A program made the position numbers and the translations under genes. This document shows positions 12,850 through 23,004 of a stretch of DNA of 64,000 bases, in pieces. The notes below the pieces were generated by a model. It had not been told where the DNA came from and did not search any database. It saw only the letters and a list, made by a program, of their open reading frames with translations. Numbering within the stretch: the first letter of the stretch is position 1; every line of letters starts with the position of its first letter. Source of the DNA: Sphagnum compactum (lineage: Eukaryota > Bryophyta > Sphagnopsida > Sphagnales). The stretch is taken from the NCBI GenBank assembly GCA_965153455.1, contig OZ234493.1:33718213-33782212 (forward strand). The letters are read 5' to 3'.

Positions 12850-12979
12850 CCTGCAAGGCAACAAAGTCCGGGTGCAGCTTCGTGATATCACCAAAACAAT
12901 TGTTCCCACACTGCACACGACTTCTATAGAATTCCAGAACTACTCCATGCGATCTCGAAGGAAAGAACAAGACACATAC

Positions 12980-13009
12980 CTGTACGAGGATCAAGGCAAC
13001 GAAGACGAT
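12980..13009 (-). other. Possible 5' UTR exon of the AP2-type gene
   Basis: A 30-base segment is bounded by a TTTTCAG acceptor and a GTATGTG donor on the minus strand, upstream of the acceptor at 12851-12853 that precedes the start codon. This fits a short non-coding leader exon. Transcript data are needed to decide. Confidence 0.35.
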
Positions 13010-13456
13010 CTGAAAACAAACAGAAACTCTAGAGCTTTTCAAGAGGTTGTTGCAACGAAAAGCTGTAAGTGTAAGCCACCTCCAACAACCCTGCACACAA
13101 ACAGACAGAAGAGAGTTGATCACTGCACATGTAGTGCGATGTCTGACAAATTACAGAACTGCATCATGCAGTAGGAGGAAAGTTCTTCAAACATCGGCCT
13201 CCTGCAGTTGTTCTCCCAAAAACTTGAGACCTGTGCTAAGAGCAATATTGCAAACGATCTATATATATGTGTGTGAACCCAGTTACTTACCTCTGAGTCC
13301 ACGCAGGGGGATCGGCTACAACCCCTGCAAACGCAAGACACTCCGTGTAGATACTACAGTAATCGGAAAATGATGCAGCAGCAAGAGGAGGGAAAGCTTT
13401 ACTACTCCGTTTGAAAAACTATCTTTGAAACCAAAAAAACAGTAGTAGTACTCATA

Positions 13457-13640
13457 TCACCATGAAGAGCTTGAACTGCACCTCAGAGTCTCAAAGAAAA
13501 TGCGGCCAAGAAACGACAGATCGCGAGAAGAGCGAGAACGAGAGAGAGAGAGACGGGGGGGGGGCGGGGGGGGGAAGAGAGCGAGAGAGAACGAGAGCGC
13601 GAGAGCGAGGAAAGACACAGAATGACCGAACTTTGGCAGC
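13457..13640 (-). promoter_or_regulatory. CT-rich tract, probable promoter or leader of the AP2-type gene
   Basis: On the minus strand this is a long CT-rich and C-rich tract (GA and G runs on the plus strand, including eight and nine consecutive G). It lies about 0.7 kb upstream of the AP2-type start codon. Pyrimidine-rich tracts are common around plant transcription starts and in 5' leaders. The position is consistent with the start of this gene, but the exact start site cannot be read. Confidence 0.4.
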
Positions 13641-13789
13641 GAGCGAGGTAGGGAGGACACCCGGGACTTCTTCGTGTCGGGCTTGTCTTTCTCTTTTTCT
13701 TCGGGTCGATGGACTTGGGAACCGTTGGTTCTCAGTCAACGAAGGTATTCAACCGGTCAGCGCACTGGCTACATTCCCAGTTGAAGTCC

Positions 13790-14190
13790 ACAACAATGTT
13801 GGGCCGGTACCCTCTTTGGCCGGTACTAAGAAGTGCTGGTCCAAAGAAGTGCTGGTCCAGTAACTGAACTGGAACTAGGTCTGATTTTTGGAACTGGAAC
13901 AGTTCATTGGAACCTGATTTTATTTCTTAAAGAACCAGATATGGAACTGCATTTCAGGGTTTTATTTAGGTGGGGAGCAGGAACTAGAACCAAGAATTTT
14001 GAAAAAAAACAGTTTTTTTAAAGGAAGTGACTAGAAGGTAGGGTTAATCAGCTGTTCTGGTCTGGGTTAGTAAAACTGGGTCTAATTTTCAAAATGGAAA
14101 CAAGTCAGCTTCCTAGTTCCATTTATGTGTGGAACTGGAACTGGAACTGGAACTGGAGTTCCTTCATAAAAGTAAAGAACCACCCAACAC
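13790..14190. repeat. Repeat-rich segment ending in a CCACCCAACACTGG terminus
   Basis: The segment is full of GGAACTGGAACT-like hexamer repeats (clean run near 14133-14157). It ends in AAGAACCACCCAACACTGG, a terminus shared with short inverted-repeat elements at 61.83-61.98 and 63.32-63.49 kb. The left end (AATGTTGGGCCGG) is a weak match to the inverse of the right end. It is probably a degenerate member of that MITE-like family. Confidence 0.4.
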
Positions 14191-14358
14191 TGGTCCACAA
14201 CTGCAGTGCAAAGTAAATATGGGCAATTTTGGGACAAACACAAACGGTTAGAAACTTAGAACCAGAAGTGAATAGAAAACAAACTTTACATTTGGTTCTC
14301 TCTTCACCTTGTGTGCATAATATGGTGATTATGTACTAGAAACAGGCCACTAACAGTA

Positions 14359-14417
14359 GATTCTACCAGGTATGCCCTCGTGGGTAGAGCTCCTTGTAGG
14401 GTGCACCTGGTAGAATC
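14359..14417. repeat. Foldback hairpin, 20-bp arms
   Basis: The left arm GATTCTACCAGGTATGCCCT (14359-14378) pairs with AGGGTGCACCTGGTAGAATC (14398-14417) across a 19-base loop with one mismatched pair. It is either a foldback element end or a short hairpin. The surrounding 14.2-15.4 kb holds no supported gene. Confidence 0.5.
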
Positions 14418-14419
14418 CA

Positions 14420-15479
14420 CCATTGAAGGCCCATTCTCTACACGCGCTAAAAGCCAGGGAATACTTTCAGACATCAAGGGAACAATGGCTAAATTATCCA
14501 GTGGTAAAACATTGTCAATTTGGGCATCCTAAGTCGGTTGCAAGTGGAGCCTGAATAGAACCTCCCTTGCTTGCAACAAGATGGGTGGAGATGAGGAGCT
14601 AATAGGGGGTTTAGGGAACTTTAGGCCACAAAGTTGATAGGAGCCTGAGTAGTCAGGTTTGTAGAGATTGAACTGATTATGATGTTTTTGAGTCTGCAAT
14701 CCAATGCATGTTAAAGATTTTATTGAGAGTTTATTAATAGCCCCAATTGCAATACCTTAAAATTGGGTGGGATGTTGACCAGTGGGCATGATGCTCAATT
14801 CATTTTCAATGATGTTGTTTGGTTGTTTTTGCCAAGCATTTTTGGCTTCTCTTTTTAATCGTGGAATTTGCAATGGGACATTCACTCAATTGGCAAGGTT
14901 CAGTTTTGCTTTGCAATAATTTGATTTTTCTTAGTCCCTGTTTAATTACACTTGGTCTTAGAGGTTCCTTTTTGTGTTCATATATATGACCCCTACCATG
15001 ACAAGAAGTAATTCATCCAGATCTAAGATGATCTTTTGTGTACTCATCAAAATTGAGCTTGATTTTGCAATTAAACCGATGTTACAAGTTTTTCAAATAA
15101 TTGTTGATTGTTGGGTTTTGCAAATTTGTTAACACAAATATCCAAGATGAAATGTTTCTTGGCATCTCAAATGCCCTCACAAGTTTGATTTTTGTGCATC
15201 AAATTATAATGCAAAAAACAACTTATGCCCAAACTGAAGTTCAAATATGTATTAGGTTTGGTCAATTTGTCCTTTGTTGTTTGGACAAAGCAAACAAAAA
15301 TAAATTTTCAAATGCATTTGAATATTTAAGAATATAACAATGTCAAGTAACAACTTTTTGACACCAAATTAGTAGCATCATAATAATATGTTGAGATTCC
15401 GTTATATCTTGTTACTTGGCATTCCAATATATTTCTTCTTGCAAACATGTGATTTTGGCGAGTAGCAAAGCCTTACTAG
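14420..15479. other. AT-rich intergenic DNA, nothing recognised
   Basis: No gene found. A short inverted pair, AATGTCAAGTAACAA (about 15341) and TTGTTACTTGGCATT (about 15409), suggests a decayed hairpin-forming element here. A related AATGTCAAGTGAC sequence lies just right of the LINE insertion. Confidence 0.4.
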
Positions 15480-15490
15480 ACTCTTTACAG
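15480..15490. repeat. LINE target-site duplication, left copy
   Basis: ACTCTTTACAG is identical to 18009-18019. The pair brackets the LINE body exactly. Confidence 0.75.
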
Positions 15491-18008
15491 GAAAGACCCC
15501 GAGAAGGGGAGGGAGGCAACAGCCCCATCAAACATTAAAGAAATCCAAGAAATACAAGGGGGCCAAGAAGCACCACATGATGGTGACGCAATCAACCCCA
15601 AAGATGCCTAAGTGACACCATTCCGCCCTAAAGGCTTGATCAATCCTAGCTTGAATACTAGGGTCTTGGGTGGACCGAAGGGAATTAATGGCCTTCCAAG
15701 TGGCCATTCCAACCTCAACGGTAGCTACCTAGGCTTGCTGAAGGATTTTCCTACAGGAATACTGGTTATCAAAATGCTTCCGGCATCTCTCCGTCCAAAG
15801 GAAGTAGAGGATAAAACTGTGAAGGATGTCAAGCAGTTGTCTGATGTAAGAGAAGCCTCCTACATGGTACCCTTGGACCCCGGGGGGGGGTCATCTTCTC
15901 TCTCGAAGACAGCTTCACCCAACATGATGAATGCTCAGGAGAGAGTGATGTCATTGGGCGCTCCCCATTTTTGCCAGATGTGATAGAAGGCCTCCCAAGC
16001 CCATTTGGCGAGGGGACACTCGAAAAGACAGTGTTGAGGGGATTCAGGGGCCTCCTCTATGCAAACCTTGCACGTGGGGAAGATCCCCATGCATTGTAGC
16101 CATGTGCCAACCGGGAGGCCCCGGTTTAAAGTGAGCCATATGAGAGTGCCGACCTTCCGGGGTTGGGCGTTATGCCAGATTCTGGCCATAACTTGCGTGA
16201 CGGTGGAGTTCTGCAGGTTTAACCTTTGAATGAAGGAGCAAATGTTTGCGCTCTGGGTGGGTTTCCTTGCATTTCAGTAACCCCGCTTTGCGAAATAGCC
16301 AAAAAAAGGAGAATCACCCATTTGGGAGGAGGCTTGCCAATGCCACTTTCCCGGGTCCCAGGGAAGCCCATCAATGAAACCATATTCGAAAATCCAGAGT
16401 AGGGGGAGCTTAGTGAGTGATGGGAGCTCCCTGGCAACTTTATACGGGGCTCCGTGTCTTTCTTGGCAAAGGACCCTGATTGGGTGATAACCTTCAGGGG
16501 AGAGGGTTATCACCTGGGAGTTTACATTGTATACCCATTCTAGAGTGGTGTTATTTCCGGAGTTTCTTTTGCTGATTCAGTCCCCTGCCTAAAAGCGGTT
16601 AGTGTAAGTTGTAGGATTCTATGGGATACTCGCTATGATGATTTCTCCGTTGTTCCTATTGGTGGCGTGGTAGGTCATCCGGAGGGCTTGGAGGCTTTTC
16701 CATGCCCTGCCCTCCTGGTCCCAAAGATCTTTGATTCGGGTGCAGCCAGAATTGGCAATGGCGCGTCCTTCATTGCGACCACTGACTCCCAGAGGGTGAC
16801 CAGTCATGTTGAAGATGAGAGGGTTGCTGAAAATGGGCTGTCTGAGAAGCTCTGCATGGGATGCGGGTTCGGACTTTGCTAGACCAACTCTTACGTTGAG
16901 CCAAGAGCCAAGGATGCTCTTCCAAAACGAGCATTTCAATTTTTTGAGCTTGGGGGCGACAAAGAGCCAATTTATATCCGAGATGCTTGGCCCTTTGCCG
17001 TGCACCGGGAGATGGACTTGATCTGCTTGGTGCCTTAAAATCTCTTTCTAGGGTTCTCCTCTGGGGCAAGTCCTCTCACCATAAGTTTGGCAAGAAGTGC
17101 TTCGAATTGTGCCTTGGGGTCTATTATCCCTAGGCCGCCGCTAGACAAGGGAAGTGTAAGAGAATCCCATTTGACCTTAGCCCGTGTGTTGGAAGCCTTT
17201 CCCCCCCAAATGAAGTTTCATACCACTCCTCTGATCTAGTTGCACATCCTCGGATTGGGGTTCCAACAAGCTGCCAGGTACCACATTAAGGAAAGCAATA
17301 TTTGGCTGGCAACCAGAATTTTGCCGTTGAGAGAGAGGTTGCACTTGCCCCAGGCGATCATCTTCCCTTTTAGGGTGAGCATGAATTTTTCAAAATTGGC
17401 CTCAGTGGGTAGTCGGAAGCCTATTTGGATGCTTAAGTATCGAACCCCTTGTCCCTCGGGGATCCATCTTAGCCCAATTTCTTGTCCCCATTCCCATTCC
17501 TTTTTTTCCTTGCTGGCCCATATGGCCGTGGATTTTCCCCAATTGACTTTTGCCCCAAGGCAAGACAGAATAGTTCGAGGACCACCCGAGCTTTGCTCAA
17601 GTTACTCAAGGAGCCCTTAAGGTAAAGTGCGATGTCATCCACGAAAGTTTGATGCTAGACGCATTCCCCTTTGGGAAGGTGCATCCCTTCTATTTTGTGC
17701 TTTGGGTTGTCCAGCATATGGCCCAGAACATCCATAGCAAGAATGAAAAGGTATGGAGCTAGTGGACAGCCTTGTTTGACTGACCTGGCAAGTCTGAAGT
17801 CCTCTCCAAGTTCCCCGTTTACTTTGATTAATGAGGACGTGAGCCAGTAAAGGGATGAGATCCATTGAATCCAAGTGGGGCAGAAACCCAGTTTGGACAA
17901 GGTTGGGAAGAGGAAGCCCCATTCAATCCTGTCAAATGCTTTTTCAAAATCGAAGAGTAGGAGGACAAGGTCCTGGCCGCTCTCTGGTGCCTAGACCAGA
18001 GCCTCCTA
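15491..18008 (-). mobile_element. 5'-truncated LINE (non-LTR retrotransposon)
   Basis: The minus strand encodes the 3' half of an ORF2 polyprotein. A reverse transcriptase segment (about 17990-17600) contains RSVKQGCPLAPYLFILAMDVL and, after an in-frame stop, the catalytic TFVDDIALY. The middle thumb and connection region is frameshifted. A zf-RVT zinc-binding domain lies at 15935-16189 (WHNAQPRKVGTLIWLTLNRG, then C, C, H and C residues). The body is clearly GC-richer than its flanks. The same 11 bases, ACTCTTTACAG, flank it at 15480-15490 and 18009-18019, as expected for target-primed insertion. The 5' end is truncated inside the RT. No poly(A) tail is present at the 3' (left) end. The copy is inactive because of stops, frameshifts and truncation. 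Confidence 0.85.
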
Positions 18009-18019
18009 ACTCTTTACAG
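18009..18019. repeat. LINE target-site duplication, right copy
   Basis: ACTCTTTACAG is identical to 15480-15490, at the truncated 5' side of the LINE. Confidence 0.75.
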
Positions 18020-21000
18020 AGAACAATGTCAAGTGACCAAGTTATCATAACATTATTGTTGTCCACATGGTTCAACTTTGTTTCACAACTGCGCAATACT
18101 AGATGGGGCACTTTTTATCATTTAATAAGTGGATAGCCATATTACAAATTACAAGTGTGAGAAAATATGTTATTTTAAATTATATTTCTGAAATTTTAAG
18201 GTAATATATAAATGATAAATTCATAATGTTTGGCAAGTTAATAGGCTTGTATTTTGTGTACCTATTTCATAATGTATGATCATTTTGCCTTTTTATTTTA
18301 TGTATGAAATTGTAATTTTAGTTGAAATTCCATGTTCTTGTACATTTTATTAAGCATTCAAAACCAACTAGATTTGTGGACTCTTCAATTATAATTCTTT
18401 TTAAAGTAAATGACCAAATATTGCAGTACAAAATGGGTGGGCGCGTTGAAAGGACCTTGAATGGTTGCCTTTTATGATGAAAGGAAATCTTATTGGCAAG
18501 GATAGTGTGTGATTTGAATCATGTTTCTTTTCAAGCACTCACCCTATATCTTGTGTTTTCACCCACAAAGTAATTCAAATTCTATTTTCATTTAATCATG
18601 AAAATTTGCTAGGAATCAAAACAAATATATTTGAAAACTTTTTCCTATCCCATGGTAATATATATTATCCTTTGAAAGTGTGCAATTGTCATGGCATTGA
18701 TCCCATTATAACTATAAATTATTAATATGAAATTTCGAGGTGGATATACATATCAACTTTTACAAGGAAGAAATGAACCTGAAGACATTCAAATAGGACT
18801 GACTTAAATGAATATTTTAGGCTTGAGAAGAATGAAGCTTGATGCAAAGAGACATTCAACCTGGATTTTTCTGCAGAGGAAGTTTTGGGTGAAGTGCATG
18901 GAATTCTTTAATTTATTTCATTGTAGCGGCTTGACAAATGCATCCTTTGTTCTTTAATGATGAGTACTTACATTGAAATGTGCAACTTAAAAGAATGGAG
19001 AAGCCTTTCAATGCAAGGAATAATCATAAAGAGAGGTTCATAAAGAGAGGACTCTTTTAGATTGCTTAACAACATAAGAAACGCATTGAAAATTCTCTCT
19101 ACATAGAAAACATTTGGTGTGTTGCTTATTTGCTACATTTGGAGTGTGGATTTGACGATGTAATTTGTCTCTTGATGGCTTCAAAATGTTACAAATTTTG
19201 ACAGACAAAGATCAACATCCAACTAATGAATTTGGTTTGAGCGTCATTCATTCATACACACATACCCACTTTGGACTTTCATGAATCAAAGATGAGCCAA
19301 AATGCTATGGTTAGTTTTACAACCAATGGTTACATATTGAAACATCTTTGCTTCCTTTCTCTATATTAGGCAAAACATCGACATACCCAAAGTGGCTATC
19401 TGCTCAAAGAAAACTCCTAAACTTTTAGTTTTGCATAGATTTCAGCGATTGGAGGATGGTTTAGATCATTTGGCAAAAGTGTTTGCACCTCATTAACTCA
19501 TAAAGAACAATAGAATTTATCTAGTATAATTAGAGGGCATCCTACCCTCAGTTAAATGTTTCCCTCAAAAGGGGGATGGCACCTTGTCTATAAGGTTCCC
19601 CAAAATGGGAAACCTTACAAAGCAGAAGGTTCATCCTCTCGTATCCTACTTGATTTGTCTTTCCGTGCTAAAATTATCTTTTCAACAAATTTCGAAACAT
19701 ATAGGCTATTGAACAAAATATGATCATGTAGCACTCAAATGAATCACTGCCGCCTGGTTTGAAAGAAAAGAAATCCTTTAGGTCAGGTAAGGGCCTCAAA
19801 TACGGCCATTCAAAGAATACAGGTCCCACAATGAGCTCCCACCTGACCTGGGGGCCCTCAAACCCAGAATAGCCCTGTTCTCCATCCTTATCCTACACAT
19901 CTATATCAATGCAAAGAAAGCCCATAGGGTTTTATTTGAATGTGCTTCAAGAAATAAAATTGAAATTCTATAAGAAGACTCTACTTAGCCAATATTTGCA
20001 TTATGTTTTCATTACAACACGTTGGAAGTTGGCATCCTTGCTTTCCAGAAAAATAAAAATAAAATTTAACCTTTTGGATGTGGGTTTTTAGAGAACATAA
20101 AAAACAATATTTCTAGCCAAAAAAGGAAAACTTGCAAACTTCAAGGCAACTGTGGACTTCCAGAAAGACTCCAAATCATAAATACAAACTTGGGTTGTGA
20201 TTCCTAGATCTATGCAGGCCGCCAGAGTTGGTCTTCCTACTTTTGAAAGGCCAACTTTGGTGGCCTGGATGACCCACATGACCCTCTTACCACTTGATTT
20301 ATTAACTTCCCACATGGGTTCAATGTCAATTTTTAGGAGAAATTTAGCAATTTATGGAGTTAACATGAAAACCTCATTAATTCTTACCGACCTCCAAACT
20401 TGCAAGCATTTTGGAGAATGGTAGAATCCCCATCCACTTCAAAAATGAAGAAAAAACTCATGGCTAGCCAAGTTTTTATCCCATGGACTCTAGTTCAAAA
20501 GACCCATGATTAACCAACTTTTTATCCCATTTACTCTTGTTTTGGTTGATATTAAACTTAAACATTTGGGCCCATTCAAATATAACCAATCTAACCATGT
20601 TCCAAATACAGGTTTCAACTTTGAACCTATCTCAGATCAGTTGTGCAGCAACTAGACACCAAGATATTAGTTACTAAACTATCCCCTTTGCAACCCTTGG
20701 GCCTTACATTGTTCATTTCTGAAGTTTCTTCCCCTGATTTTATGCAAGTTCCACACAGTCCACATCTATGACAGTCTATAACATGGATCGTGACAATTAA
20801 CATTGTTCATGGCTAGGAATACCCTCTTGTAACTCAAACACAGGCTTCTTCTTCACCCCAAATGTAAAGTATTCCAAGGTTGTATGTTGTACTTAAAAGA
20901 CCTCCTCGCATGGAAGACACATTTGTCAAATGACCTTCTGCTGCTTGGCTGCAAACCTTTGGCCATCTGGTTTAAACCCCTCTTGTAACTTAAACTGGGA

Positions 21001-21656
21001 AAGGCCTGCTTGCTCAAGTGCACCTTCCCTAATTTTGGGCCTGTATGCTCAGGCTATTGTCATGGGGGCCCTTCCCCTCTATGCAACAACCCAGGGACAT
21101 TCTCCTTTGTTACTACTTTAAGTCACTTTTGCAAGGCAAAATCTCCAATGCAGATGGTACAATGTTACATGGTTAATATGGAAGCCCTCAACACATCTGG
21201 TGGAGGTTTTCCCCTAATGTAGTAGTGGTTTTTCATCAGTACAATTGAATACAGGTTTTGTCCCCATTACTAAAACTCTCAAGTACAATGTAGTGCATTG
21301 AAGGCACACTTCAAAATCATAACACGGTGGTGAATTATTAATTGCTTCCTAATAAAAGTTGATAATGGGATGTGCATCAAAGAGAGCTTGGGTATTACGT
21401 TTCCAGTTTGCACCCATCTGCCCTAACGATGGCAACTCTCACTTTGGCCTACAAATGTGTCCAAATAGCTACTCTGGGTCAGGTTGGGATGTTGGGACAT
21501 GTATTGTGTGGTTAATTGAAATTTTTAAAGAACCATGGTTACATACAAGATTCAATGGCTCAAATTTCCTGAGTCACAGTTAATTGAATCCTAAGATGCA
21601 CCCTCATAACCGTCAGGGTCCATTCCTGTTTCAAATAACCGCCCAACACCGGTTAA
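18020..21656. other. AT-rich intergenic DNA, no supported gene
   Basis: This is 3.6 kb with only short open frames. The overlapping opposite-strand frames at 20088-20424 and the frames near 20930-21222 have mixed composition and no recognisable domain. They may be element relics too decayed to name. Confidence 0.45.
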
Positions 21657-22320
21657 GACCAGTGTTGTCCGGTTATATTTTAGAAAATCCGGATATACAT
21701 TTGGATAGTGGCCGACCGAATATGTATATATACATATTCGTTCGGATTTCCCGCTCAGTTTGATATCCGGCCCTATACACAATCGTCAGATGCTTGGCAC
21801 TTCAGTTTCACTATGCATAACTTTATCCAAACTGGTGCATCCAGATAGAATAGATATCCTTCGAGATCATATTTTGACAATCCGGATATGCATTAGGTTT
21901 AAGAATTATTTCATTTAGGGTTTACATCATGTAGGGTTTAGGTGTTAAGAATTAGGGCTTGCAAAAGCCGGAGCACAATCAAGTGTTTTGTGCTTTGTGC
22001 TTTGCAATAGATCACTGCTTTCTTTGAGTGCATAGTACGAGCACACAACACACACACATCGATTCTAGGTTTTTTTGTAGGTAATAAATCAGAAAATTGA
22101 TATGCATAACCTTTGTGCATATTTGTAATTTTGTGAAAATTGAAAATCAGCATATTCATAACTGGCAAAAAATTTATAAATAAAATAATATGTAACCAGA
22201 TGGTGTAGTAGATGTCAGATTTTTTTGAAATACATATCTTTCTTCTTTTAAAAAATGAAAATACACTCTATTGGTATCCACAGGTTAGGCCTAAAATGTG
22301 ATACCCGGACAACACTGGTT
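21657..22320. repeat. Inverted-repeat element with ACCAGTGTTGTCCGG ends
   Basis: The left end GACCAGTGTTGTCCGGTTAT (21657-21676) is the near-perfect inverse of ATACCCGGACAACACTGGTT (22301-22320). The interior contains a CATATTCG/CGAATATG hairpin near 21717-21742 and CCGGATAT repeats, with no coding potential. A second ACCAGTGTTG motif lies just outside each end. This is consistent with a non-autonomous DNA transposon of about 660 bp, perhaps nested in a relative. Confidence 0.55.
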
Positions 22321-22801
22321 AGGACAAGTGTGTTAGACCAGTGTTGTTGTCCAGGTCTAGTTTTTAAAGAGAACTTCAAGTCCTGGTTCCTACTTAACTG
22401 CAACCTTCTTTTGGAACCCAAAAGAAACCTACATGCCTAGGAAAAAAACAATTTGACATACAGAAACATAACCAGTGTTTTTCAACAAATTTTGTGATCT
22501 TTTCAACCAAAAAATTGGGAAATTACTTGATTTTTTTTGCTTGTGAAATTTCAACTTCTTTTCCTATTTCAGACCCCAGAAAAAGGTTCCATTTATTTGA
22601 CATCAATTTTTTCCTTTAAGAAAACCTAACCATAACCAATTAGAAAAAGGTTTGGAGGCCGATCCTGGTTTCAACAGAAAATCAATTGTAGTTCCAGTTT
22701 CCAATATGAGGCCAGTTCCAATCTGCTTTCACTTTCTTCACAATTTAGAACTTGTGGTCCCCATAACCATAAACTAACTAAACTAACCCCATAACAACTA
22801 A

Positions 22802-23001
22802 AGGTGCATTCACACCTCATGTTAAGTCAGTGATAAGTGAAAATCTAGGTGGCATCTTAGGTGGCACCCAATGTTAAATGGGTGATTACTTAATATTAAG
22901 TGAATGTTAACTTAACATGAAATAGGTTTAGGTTCTAAATGACTAGCTTGGTGTTAGGGGACGGAATACTAAAGTCCTTAACACCAAGTGTGAATGCATC
23001 T
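22802..23001. mobile_element. Tourist-like MITE with TAA target duplication
   Basis: This is a 200-bp element. The left end AGGTGCATTCACACC and right end AGTGTGAATGCATCT are inverted repeats (14 of about 15 terminal bases pair). TAA flanks both sides (22799-22801 and 23002-23004). The interior has further inverted motifs around GTTAAC and AATATT and no coding capacity. A 3-bp TAA duplication with GGTGCATTC-type ends is typical of PIF/Harbinger-derived Tourist MITEs. Confidence 0.65.
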
Positions 23002-23004
23002 TAA

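Noticed and set aside
13462-13863. Plus-strand frame of 133 codons rich in Arg, Glu and Gly
   Set aside because: It is produced by the GA/G-rich tract and has no domain. The tract fits a leader or promoter better.
20088-20424. Overlapping frames on both strands suggesting a gag or protease piece
   Set aside because: No zinc knuckle, protease or other diagnostic motif. Neither strand is preferred.
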